DNA of 57,885 nucleotides from Acidimicrobiales bacterium (lineage in GTDB: Bacteria > Actinomycetota > Acidimicrobiia > Acidimicrobiales > Palsa-688), in assembly GCA_035533095.1 (NCBI GenBank), contig DATLUM010000090.1, forward strand, positions 1 to 57,885. Direction: 5' to 3'. Of this stretch, positions 50,880 to 57,885 are shown piece after piece. The notes beneath the pieces are model-generated. The model saw only the letters and a list, made by a program, of their open reading frames with translations, did not search any database and was not told where the DNA came from. Both the position numbers and the translations under genes were made by a program. The stretch's first letter is position 1. Each line of letters starts with the position of its first letter.

Positions 50880-50946
50880 CCCGTCCGGGTCGCTCCGCTG
50901 CGCTTCGAACGACCCGGCCGTTTCCCGGCTCCCGCCCCTCTCCTCC
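50857..50946. terminator. Long hairpin after acyl-CoA dehydrogenase gene
   Basis: GGAGGAGAGG (50857-50866) pairs with CCTCTCCTCC (50937-50946), GCGGGA (50869-50874) with TCCCGC (50930-50935), and CCGGGTCG (50885-50892) with CGACCCGG (50910-50917), giving a long nested stem. It has no U-tract. It may end the upstream transcript. The rest of the gap to 51012 shows nothing else. Confidence 0.5.
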
Positions 50947-51011
50947 TATCCAGCCCTTCGCTTGATGGGCGCCTGGGGTACAGCGTCACTGGGGGGTGGG
51001 AACATCTGCAC

Positions 51012-51644
51012 ATGAGACCGAAGCTGCTGATCTCAGGGGTCCTGATGGCGCTGGCCACCGGCGGGTGCCTTTCGACGTCGGTGACAGGGACGCTCCGGAC
51101 GCTGCCGCCGCAGACCACCTCGACCACGGCCACGGGCGGGCCCGGTACGGCGGCGTCCCCCGCGACGACAGCGCCGGCGGGGATCAGCGTGATGGCGGGA
51201 GGGGCGCAGTGCTCCTACCGCCAGCAGTACGGGTACGTGTTGCCCGACCCGGCATGCACGCCCGGAGTGACGAACCCGTCGGTCAGCCAGGCGAACATCG
51301 ACCAGACGATCTGCACGCGGGGGTGGACGTCGACCGTGCGCCCGCCGGAGTCGTACACCGAGAAGCTGAAACGGGAGCAGATGGACAGCTACGGGGACCC
51401 CGGGTCGATGTCCGGCTACGAGGAGGACCACCTGATACCCCTCGAGCTTGGCGGGTCGCCTGCCGATCCCAAGAACCTGTGGCCCGAACCCGGAGCTTCC
51501 CCGAACCCCAAGGACGACGTCGAGTACGCGGCGAACCGTGCGGTGTGCCGCGGGGAGATGCCGCTCGCCCAGGCGCAGCGAGAGATCGCCACCGACTGGG
51601 TGTCCCTGGGCCGGAGTCTGGGAGTTCTCGAAGGCACCAATTAG
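51012..51644 (+). CDS. Secreted lipoprotein with HNH-like DH...NLWPEP motif
   Basis: 210-aa protein. MRPKLLISGVLMALATGGC is a lipoprotein signal with lipobox ATGGC (Cys 19), followed by a Thr/Pro/Ala linker. The mature part has ICTRGWTSTVRPP, YEEDHLIPLELGGSPADP and KNLWPEP plus a later KDDVEYAANRAVC. The DHLIPLELGG...NLWPEP core resembles an HNH/ββα-metal nuclease-like motif seen in actinobacterial secreted proteins. Three to four Cys could form disulfides. Whether it is a nuclease is unproven. It lies upstream of the hybrid kinase. Confidence 0.75.
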   Translation: MRPKLLISGVLMALATGGCLSTSVTGTLRTLPPQTTSTTATGGPGTAASPATTAPAGISVMAGGAQCSYRQQYGYVLPDPACTPGVTNPSVSQANIDQTICTRGWTSTVRPPESYTEKLKREQMDSYGDPGSMSGYEEDHLIPLELGGSPADPKNLWPEPGASPNPKDDVEYAANRAVCRGEMPLAQAQREIATDWVSLGRSLGVLEGTN

Positions 51645-51690
51645 TCATCGGTGCTCGTACTGGACGTTTCGCGCTGCTAGCGTCTCCGGG

Positions 51691-54228
51691 GTGCCAGCCG
51701 GGCCGGGGCGCCGCGGCGGCGAAAGGCACCAGTATGACGATGCACGCAGCGAGGCCCTGTTGACCGATCGCGATGGCCTGAGTGCTATCGAAGTCGCCAT
51801 CCTCGGCGAGCAGGAGGCGCTCGCGCGCCTGGAGCTGCTCGCCACCACGAGCCGCATCCTCGACGCGACGCTGGAGGACTTCGAGGAGGCCGTCGCCCAG
51901 GTCGCCGACGCGTGCGTGCCGGACTTCGCCGACCTCTGCGCGGTCGAGGTCATCGGGCCCAACGGCGAGGTCACATGCTCCGGATACCGCGTCGCCAGGA
52001 CGAGCGGACTGAACGCCCCCGTCTCCTGGGGCCCCGTGGGCCGGCTGTGTGCGCCGGACCGGCGCCCCGTCCTCGCCTGGGGCGACGTCGACGAGCCCCC
52101 CAACGCCAAGCTGGTACGTGAGCGTCTCGAGGCGCAGTCCCTGGTCGTCGCCCCGATCACCGGTGGCGGGATCACCCTCGGATGGTTCGTGGTCGCCACC
52201 GGCCGGTTCCGCAGGGGGTTCCGGCCCTCGGCTCTGCGGATAGGTGCAGAGCTTGCGACCCGCCTCGGCACAGCCATCCAGCGGGTGATGCTGCACAAGG
52301 ACATGCAGGCGTCGGCACGGGACCAGAGCAGGACGGTCCGGCGTCTCCGCCGCCTCGCTACCGCGGCCACCAACCTCGCGGGCGCCGGCACCGCCCGGGG
52401 CGTGCTGCAAGTCGCCTGCGTCGAGGCGTGCGTCATCCAAGAAGCGGATGGCGCGATCGCCCGCTGGTGGATGGGCGACGGGTCGATCATGGAGGCCGAG
52501 GCCGGCGACGTCGACCGGGCGACGGCGGAGATCGCCTTCGACGCGGTGTCGAACCACCGTTCCGCCAGGGGCGAGGGATGGGTGTCGTATCCGCTGCCGA
52601 GCAGTGACCCGTGGCAGCGAGCGGCACTTGTGGTGTTCGTCGGTGACGACTTTTCCTCGGACGAGGAGCTGGTGCTGTCGTCGCTGGCGTCGTTGATACC
52701 CGTAGCGTTCGAGCGGGCGCTGGGGACCGAGTCGACGGTGCTGCACGAGGCCCGCCTCCGGGCGGTCGTCGAATCGTCGCCGGTGGCGCTGGTGGGCCTG
52801 CGCGAGGACGGGACCGTCACCTCGGCGAACCCGGCGGCTCAGCGGCTCTTCGGGTGGGGTCCGGACCCCAGGGACTGGAACCTGGAGCAGGCCTTGCAGC
52901 CGGTCATGATCGGGCTGACGGATTCGGTGCGCGAGCGAGCCGGTCCGGTCACCCGGACGGTGTCGGTCGGCCAGCACGAGCTGTCGCTCTCGGCGGCCCC
53001 AATGCCGGCCACCTCGTCGGCGGACGACGAGTCCGTGCTCGTGGCCGGGATCGACCTCAGCGAGATCCGGCGGGCCGAGCGCGCCCTGGTCCAGGCGCAG
53101 CGCCTCGAAGCCATGGGCCAGGTAGCCGGCCGCGTCGCGCACGACTTCAACAACCTGCTCACCCTGATCATCGGCTACTCGGACGTGCTGCGCCGGACGG
53201 TCACGTCCGAGCAGCAGTCGAGCCTGCTCGACAACATCACAGGCGCGTCGAAACGGGCCGCGGCCCTGACCCAGCAGATGCTCGGGATGACCCGCCGGCA
53301 GCTCGACTCCGGCGTAGTGATCGACCTCGCCAGCGAGATCGCCAACCTCGAAGCGGTCCTCCCCCGGGTCGCCGGTCCCAACGTCTCGCTGACCGTGGAC
53401 CGCCCGGCGGACACGGTCAAGGTCCGTCTCGATCCGAGCGAGATGGAACAGATAGTCATGAACCTCGTCATCAACGCCTGTGACGCGATGGAGAATGCCG
53501 GCAACATATACATTTCCTTGGATTCGGACCTGCCGGGTGACGAGGAACGGTGGCAGCACGAGCTCCCGGACGGGCAGCTGGCCATCCTGACCATCGCCGA
53601 CGACGGGCCGGGGATGAGCGAGGACGTGCAGGCGCGTTGCCTGGAGCCGTTTTTCACGACCAAGGAGCGCGGGCACGGCACCGGCCTCGGGCTCTCGACC
53701 GTCTACGGCCTGGTCAAGGACCGGGGTGGGCAGCTGCGGGTCTGGTCGACACCTGGGCAGGGCACATCGATCCGGATCTGGCTGCCGATGGCCCAGGACG
53801 CGGCGCTGTCGAGCGGCACCGAGGAAGACGAAACGTGGCCGCCAGGCCGCAGGGTGTCCGGGAGGGTGCTCCTGGTCGAGGACGAGGACGAGCTGCGGAC
53901 GATCGCCGAAGCGGCCCTGGGGAGCATCGGGCTAGAGGTGGTCGGGGTGTCGAGTGCCGAGGAGGCGATGATCAAGCTTGCCCGCTCCGGCACGTTCGAC
54001 GCCCTCGTCACTGACATCCGCCTGCCCGGTCTGTCGGGCATCGACCTGGCGACCCAGGCGCGGGTTTCCCAGCCCGACCTGCCCGTTCTCTATATGACCG
54101 GCTACTCGGAGACGCAGATCCCCGACCACCGCGACCGGGTGGTCAGGAAGCCGTACAAGCCGGACACGCTCCGGCTACGGGTTGCGGAGCTCCTCGAGGA
54201 ACAGGCGCTTCAGGGTTCGAAGCGGTAA
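51691..54228 (+). CDS. Hybrid sensor histidine kinase with C-terminal receiver
   Basis: 845 aa from GTG 51691 (a TTG at 51760 is also possible). No membrane segment is seen, so the sensor is cytoplasmic. Two GAF-like regions span about residues 30-215 and 225-370, a PAS domain about 370-470 (RLRAVVESSPVALVGLREDG), then the histidine kinase: H-box GRVAHDFNNLLTLIIGYSDV, N-box MNLVINACDAME, G1 DDGPGM, G2 GTGLGLSTVYG. A REC domain follows (VLLVEDEDELR, phospho-Asp in VTDIRLPGLSG, Lys in VRKPYKP). Its stop overlaps the convergent regulator gene by 19 bases. Confidence 0.9.
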   Translation: MPAGPGRRGGERHQYDDARSEALLTDRDGLSAIEVAILGEQEALARLELLATTSRILDATLEDFEEAVAQVADACVPDFADLCAVEVIGPNGEVTCSGYRVARTSGLNAPVSWGPVGRLCAPDRRPVLAWGDVDEPPNAKLVRERLEAQSLVVAPITGGGITLGWFVVATGRFRRGFRPSALRIGAELATRLGTAIQRVMLHKDMQASARDQSRTVRRLRRLATAATNLAGAGTARGVLQVACVEACVIQEADGAIARWWMGDGSIMEAEAGDVDRATAEIAFDAVSNHRSARGEGWVSYPLPSSDPWQRAALVVFVGDDFSSDEELVLSSLASLIPVAFERALGTESTVLHEARLRAVVESSPVALVGLREDGTVTSANPAAQRLFGWGPDPRDWNLEQALQPVMIGLTDSVRERAGPVTRTVSVGQHELSLSAAPMPATSSADDESVLVAGIDLSEIRRAERALVQAQRLEAMGQVAGRVAHDFNNLLTLIIGYSDVLRRTVTSEQQSSLLDNITGASKRAAALTQQMLGMTRRQLDSGVVIDLASEIANLEAVLPRVAGPNVSLTVDRPADTVKVRLDPSEMEQIVMNLVINACDAMENAGNIYISLDSDLPGDEERWQHELPDGQLAILTIADDGPGMSEDVQARCLEPFFTTKERGHGTGLGLSTVYGLVKDRGGQLRVWSTPGQGTSIRIWLPMAQDAALSSGTEEDETWPPGRRVSGRVLLVEDEDELRTIAEAALGSIGLEVVGVSSAEEAMIKLARSGTFDALVTDIRLPGLSGIDLATQARVSQPDLPVLYMTGYSETQIPDHRDRVVRKPYKPDTLRLRVAELLEEQALQGSKR

Positions 54229-54914
54229 CCGACGCCCCTCACGGTGGTGATCCACCGCGGCTTCTCGGGGTCTTTTTCCACCTTGTGACGGACACGGCGC
54301 ACGTGCTCGGTGACCGTCGCCTCGTCCTGCCATTCGGAGCGGGAGGACCACACGTGCTCCAGCAGCTGCCCCCGGCTGAACACCTGGCGGGGTGAGCGGA
54401 TCAGGAAGGCGAGAAGGTCGAACTCCTTGGCCGTGAGCTCGACGCCACGCCCCTCCACGACGACCTCCCGGGTGAGCTCGTTGAGCACCAGCCCATCGGC
54501 GACCTCGGATCCCCCCGCCGGGACCGGGTCGACCCGGGGCACGGCCCGGCGCAGGACCGACTCGATGCGGGCGACGAGCTCCACGGGCGAGAACGGCTTG
54601 GCGATGTAGTCGTCCGCCCCCAGGCGCAGCCCCAAGACCCGGTCCGCGGTGTCCCCCTTCCCGCTGATGAAGATCACCGGAAGCTCGCCCTTCTCCCGGA
54701 TCTTGGCGAGCACTATCCGCCCGTCGTCACGCCCCAGGGTGATGTCCAGTACCACCAGGTCTGGTGACTCGCTGTCCACCTTGGAGATGGCCCCTTCAGC
54801 GTCGGAAGCCACCGACACCGAGTAGCCCTCGCCTTCAAGTACCAGCTTGAGCAGCGAGCTGAGTTCCTGGTCGTCGTCGACGACGAGTATCCGGTTGTTG
54901 CCTGTCGCAGCCAT
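54210..54914 (-). CDS. OmpR/PhoB-family response regulator
   Basis: 234-aa regulator: REC domain with ILVVDDDQELSSLL, phospho-Asp in LVVLDITLG, ISGKGDTADRVLGLRLGADDYIAKPF; winged-helix domain in the C-terminus (ELTAKEFDLLAFLIRSPRQVFSR, TEHVRRVRHKVEKD, TTVRGVGYRFEP). The ATG follows a leader of unknown length; a TATGTT box lies eleven bases before it. The gene is on the opposite strand to the hybrid kinase and the two 3' ends overlap. They may be partners, but a convergent arrangement is unusual for a pair. Confidence 0.92.
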   Translation of the reverse strand: MAATGNNRILVVDDDQELSSLLKLVLEGEGYSVSVASDAEGAISKVDSESPDLVVLDITLGRDDGRIVLAKIREKGELPVIFISGKGDTADRVLGLRLGADDYIAKPFSPVELVARIESVLRRAVPRVDPVPAGGSEVADGLVLNELTREVVVEGRGVELTAKEFDLLAFLIRSPRQVFSRGQLLEHVWSSRSEWQDEATVTEHVRRVRHKVEKDPEKPRWITTVRGVGYRFEP

Positions 54915-55030
54915 GGCCGCCCAAAAACATACTCCGGGCGAGTTGGGATTCCGTTGATGCACCGGAGGGTGCCGGGTGACGCTGGTGGTCGACACTCATC
55001 GACGTGCAGCGAGTGGTGCCACGATCAGAC

Positions 55031-55447
55031 ATGTCCGGCGGCGGCTCGGACGACCGTGAGGCGGTAACGAAGGCCGCCCAGGTGCTGGTCGTCGGCAGCG
55101 AGGAGTGGGCGATCGCCGACGCCTCCGCCCAGCTGCGATCTGCCGGCCGGAAGGTGCACAGGTGCAGCGACAACGCCGGCTCGCCATTTCCGTGCAACGG
55201 GATGATCCCGGGGCGAGGATGCCCGCTGGACAAGCACGACGTCGACGTAGTCGTGACGATCCGCAGCCGAGCGGACTCGGAGCCTGCACTTTCGGAGATG
55301 GGTGCCGTGTGCGGATTGCGCGACGGCCTTCCGTTGGTGATCGGGGGCTTGGCTGACATGTCGCCGTTTGCGCAGTTCGGAGACAAGATCCCCACCAAGG
55401 GTGACGTGGTCTCGAGCTGTGACGACGCGGTTAGGAGGCACGCGTAA
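55031..55447 (+). CDS. Cysteine-containing protein coupled to pilB, unknown
   Basis: 138 aa from ATG 55031 (GTG 55004 adds nine residues). AAQVLVVGSEEWAIADASAQLRSAGRKVHRC and DVDVVVTIRSRADSEPAL look like alternating strands and helices of a receiver-like Rossmann fold, but no phospho-acceptor Asp is at the expected place. Five Cys (RCSD, PCNG, GCPL, VCGL, SCDD) are unusual. Its stop overlaps the ATG of pilB (TAATG), so it is made with the pilus ATPase. Family not recognised. Confidence 0.7.
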   Translation: MSGGGSDDREAVTKAAQVLVVGSEEWAIADASAQLRSAGRKVHRCSDNAGSPFPCNGMIPGRGCPLDKHDVDVVVTIRSRADSEPALSEMGAVCGLRDGLPLVIGGLADMSPFAQFGDKIPTKGDVVSSCDDAVRRHA

Positions 55448-57435
55448 TGGCCCGCCTGTTCGGTCGCGGCAGCGAACCACCTCCCCCTCCCGAGCCCAAC
55501 CCTTGGGAGAAGGAGTGGAAAGGCACCGGGCCACGCCCGGTGCCCAAGCCCGAGCCAGTGCTCGTTTCCGCTTCTGCCGCTCCGGCCGCGCCAGAAGCAC
55601 CCACCTCCTACGAGTTCGAGCCGATCATCGTCGGTGACGACCCTGCCGGTCCCGGTGACGGCGACCGCCGGCCCCGCCGGCCTCTGCGCGCGCGCCGTCC
55701 TGAGTCGACCGAAGACGACGAGTCCATGGTGTCTGCGCCGGATGGCGCGCCTGAGCCGCCCACCGCGATGCTCGGCGACCTGCTCGTTGCGCAGGGCCTG
55801 CTCACCCCCTCCCAGCTCAAGCAGGCGTTAGAGGAGCAGAAGAAGACCGGCCAACGCCTCGGCGAGGTACTCGTCCGGCTCGGTTTCATAGACGAGCGCC
55901 GCCTCACCAATGTCCTGGCCGGCCAGTTCGGCGTCGGCGTCGGCGACCTTTCGCACCAGGCCCCCAACCCGCAGATCACCGGGAAATTCGACGAGAAACT
56001 CGCTCGCGAGCTCAACGCGCTGCCGCTCCGCGACATCGACGGCGTGATCGAGGTCATCGTCGGCGACCTACGCCCCGGCCTCGAGGAACGTCTACGCGAG
56101 GCCTTGGGTGGCGCGCCCGTGCAGCTGCTTGCCGTGCCGCCGACCATCGCCCGCCAGGCGATCGACCGCGCGTACCGGGCCCTCGCCGACGTCGACCGCC
56201 TCGTCAGCGCGTACGTCGCGACCGAGACGCCCAAGACCGGTCCGACCATCGGCACCGAAGAGAAGATCGCGGCCGACTCCCCCGTCGCCAAAGTGGTCAA
56301 CACCATCGTCACCGAGGCATTGCGCGACCGTGCCTCGGACGTCCACCTCGAGCCGAGCGACAATCAGCTGCGGGTTCGGTTCCGCATCGACGGTGCCCTC
56401 CACGACGTCCTGAGCCTCCCGATGGCCATGTCGTCGCCGCTGACCTCGCGCATCAAGATCCTCGCCGGCATGAACATCGTCGAGCGCCGAAAGGCGCAGG
56501 ACGGTCAGTTCGCGATGGAGGTCGACGGGCGGGGCATCGACGTCCGCGTTTCGACCATGGCGACGGTGTTCGGCGAGAAGTGCGTGATGAGGATCCTCGA
56601 CAAGAGCCGGTCGCTGTACAAGCTCAGCCAGCTCGGCATGCCGACGGACACCCAGACCGAGTTCGACAAGATGGTCCGCTCACCGTTCGGAATGGTGCTC
56701 TGCGCCGGCCCCACCGGTTCCGGTAAGACGACGACCCTCTACGCGACGCTCAACGAGATCGACGAGCGGTCCCGCAACATCGTCACCATCGAGGACCCGG
56801 TCGAGTACGTGTTCCCATCGATCAACCAGATCCAGACCAATGACCAGGCGGGCATCACCTTCTCCGAAGGCCTGCGCGCGATCCTCCGTCAGGACCCCGA
56901 TGTGATCCTCGTCGGCGAGATCCGAGATATCGAGACTGCACGCATCGCGACCCAGGCGGCTCTGACCGGTCACTTCGTGTTGTCGTCCCTGCACGCGACG
57001 GACTCTGTCGCTGCGCTCCATCGTTTCCTGGACATGGGCATCGAGGCGTTCCTCGTCGCATCGTCGGTCCTCGGTGTCGTCTCACAGCGCCTGGTGCGCC
57101 GCATCTGCCAGTCCTGCGCCGCCCCCTACGAGCCCACCGCGGAGGAGCTCGCCTTCTACAAGGACGGCGGCGGCTCCGAAAAAGAGTCCTTCGTCCGTGG
57201 TACGGGATGCGAGATCTGCTCACACACTGGCTACCAGGACCGAATCGGGGTGTATGAGTTCTTGAAGATCACCCCGGAGATCCGCCGCCTGCTCGTCGGC
57301 TGGGCCACCCAGGACGAGCTCCGGCGCGTCGCCATCAACCAGGGGATGCGCACGCTCCGCCAAGAAGGGCTCGAGCTGGTCCACCAGGACGTCACCACCA
57401 TCTCCGAAGTCGTCCGCTCCATCTACGCCCTATAG
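55447..57435 (+). CDS. pilB: Type IV pilus assembly ATPase PilB (GspE family)
   Basis: 662-aa hexameric secretion/extension ATPase. An Arg/Pro-rich N-terminus is followed by an MshEN (T2SSE_N) region: MLGDLLVAQGLLTPSQLKQAL and GQRLGEVLVRLGFI. The ATPase core has Walker A GPTGSGKTTT (Lys 427), Asp box NIVTIEDPVEY, Walker B ILVGEIRDIETA and the His box LHATDSVAALHR. The C-terminal zinc site is C554-x2-C557 and C588-x2-C591. The MshEN domain often binds c-di-GMP, which would link it to cyclases such as the one at 13799, though this is inferred. pilC follows after 20 bases. Confidence 0.95.
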   Translation: MARLFGRGSEPPPPPEPNPWEKEWKGTGPRPVPKPEPVLVSASAAPAAPEAPTSYEFEPIIVGDDPAGPGDGDRRPRRPLRARRPESTEDDESMVSAPDGAPEPPTAMLGDLLVAQGLLTPSQLKQALEEQKKTGQRLGEVLVRLGFIDERRLTNVLAGQFGVGVGDLSHQAPNPQITGKFDEKLARELNALPLRDIDGVIEVIVGDLRPGLEERLREALGGAPVQLLAVPPTIARQAIDRAYRALADVDRLVSAYVATETPKTGPTIGTEEKIAADSPVAKVVNTIVTEALRDRASDVHLEPSDNQLRVRFRIDGALHDVLSLPMAMSSPLTSRIKILAGMNIVERRKAQDGQFAMEVDGRGIDVRVSTMATVFGEKCVMRILDKSRSLYKLSQLGMPTDTQTEFDKMVRSPFGMVLCAGPTGSGKTTTLYATLNEIDERSRNIVTIEDPVEYVFPSINQIQTNDQAGITFSEGLRAILRQDPDVILVGEIRDIETARIATQAALTGHFVLSSLHATDSVAALHRFLDMGIEAFLVASSVLGVVSQRLVRRICQSCAAPYEPTAEELAFYKDGGGSEKESFVRGTGCEICSHTGYQDRIGVYEFLKITPEIRRLLVGWATQDELRRVAINQGMRTLRQEGLELVHQDVTTISEVVRSIYAL

Positions 57436-57455
57436 GAAGTCAGGAAGTAAGCATC

Positions 57456-57885
57456 GTGCCCAAGTATCGCTTCAGTGCGGCCGCAGCCGACGGCACTGTC
57501 ATCAACGGGATCGAGCAGGCGGCCGGCATCACGCTGGTGCGCGACAACCTTCTTGACCGTAACCTCCAGCCGATCTCGATCGCGGAGAAGAAGGGCTTCC
57601 TCCAGTTCGAGATCACGAAGAAGACGGTCAAGAAGCGTGAGCTCATGCACCTGTGCCGCCAGCTTGCTGTGTTCGTGCGTTCGGGCGTATCGGTCCTCGA
57701 AGCGCTCGCCGTCATTGCCGACGAGACAAGTGACAAGCTCCTCAAGTCGGCCCTGGAAGGAATGCGCGTCAATCTGGAGTCCGGGTCACGCTTCTCGGAG
57801 GCAGCGGCACTGCACCCCGAACTCTTCCCGAATTACTCTGTCGAAGTTCTCCGTTCGGCCGAACTCACCGGCAATCTCGACGTCG
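57456..57885 (+). CDS. pilC: Type IV pilus inner-membrane platform protein PilC (5' part)
   Basis: The first 143 codons of a GspF/PilC protein are present; the rest lies beyond the window. The N-terminal strand PKYRFSAAAADGTVINGIEQ and the GspF start KKRELMHLCRQLAVFVRSGVSVLEALAVIADE followed by LESGSRFSEAAALHPELFP are typical. Start GTG has AGGAAG upstream (twice). The C-terminal membrane segments are not visible. It follows pilB closely, as in T4P operons. Confidence 0.92.
   Translation, partial: MPKYRFSAAAADGTVINGIEQAAGITLVRDNLLDRNLQPISIAEKKGFLQFEITKKTVKKRELMHLCRQLAVFVRSGVSVLEALAVIADETSDKLLKSALEGMRVNLESGSRFSEAAALHPELFPNYSVEVLRSAELTGNLDV

Overview
The window is about 58 kb of high-GC chromosomal DNA from an actinomycete, most likely of the Acidimicrobiia type. 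The reasons are: a DUF3151 gene, an Rpf-type muralytic protein, a ferrochelatase with the Cys residues of an iron-sulfur form, abundant GTG/TTG starts, tight ATGA/GTGA overlaps, many promoters that place a TAnnnT -10 box 6-8 nt before the start codon (leaderless mRNAs), and a type IV pilus ATPase/platform pair. The lineage is inferred from gene content; no 16S or tRNA gene is present. I see no insertion sequence, prophage, CRISPR array or tRNA.

Layout. 1-4.9 kb (minus): glycolate oxidase genes glcD-glcE-glcF (glcF cut by the window edge) behind a secreted TAP-type alpha/beta-hydrolase. 5.0-9.3 kb (plus): M20 peptidase, a Cys-rich unknown, a 75-aa unknown and a GH13 alpha-glucosidase, with a small acidic CxxC protein on the minus strand. 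9.3-16.1 kb (mostly minus): RNase D with an apparent AUC start, flavin reductase, DUF3151, a HIT-GNAT fusion (plus), tyrS, and a membrane GGDEF cyclase coupled to a secreted Ala/Pro/His-rich protein. 16.2-17.6 kb: mobA-fdhD. 17.6-25.2 kb: cold-shock gene, GH38 alpha-mannosidase, a minus operon (enoyl-CoA hydratase, D-2-hydroxyacid dehydrogenase, threonine-synthase-like), argS. 25.3-33 kb: lone ABC ATPase, dienelactone hydrolase, enoyl-CoA hydratase, a second FAD-linked oxidase, a 3D-domain exported protein with a CRP-like site and a structured, terminator-bearing leader, ferrochelatase, acyl-CoA dehydrogenase. 33-39 kb: repeats, PIG-L deacetylase, ahcY with a structured leader, NadD-like protein, a 55-aa membrane protein, enoyl-CoA hydratase, Rrf2 regulator, coiled-coil Rpf. 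39-49.4 kb: UvrD-type helicase, maf-dus, TesB thioesterase, nitroreductase, beta-lactamase-fold hydrolase, putA with a coupled thioesterase. 49.4-57.9 kb: acyl-CoA dehydrogenase, a lipoprotein with an HNH-like motif, a hybrid histidine kinase converging on an OmpR-type regulator, a Cys-containing unknown coupled to pilB, and pilC (cut by the window edge).

Together the genes suggest a heterotroph oxidising 2-hydroxyacids, fatty or branched acyl-CoAs, proline and oligosaccharides. Cell-wall remodelling genes (3D protein, Rpf) and signalling (c-di-GMP, two-component) lie near the start of a type IV pilus locus. The most unusual signals are in RNA and start-site architecture: widespread leaderless promoters, an AUC start for RNase D, and two structured 5' leaders (ahcY and the 3D protein) that I could not match to a known riboswitch. 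No obviously new multi-gene system stood out; the best candidates for one are these two leaders and the unknown gene coupled to pilB.
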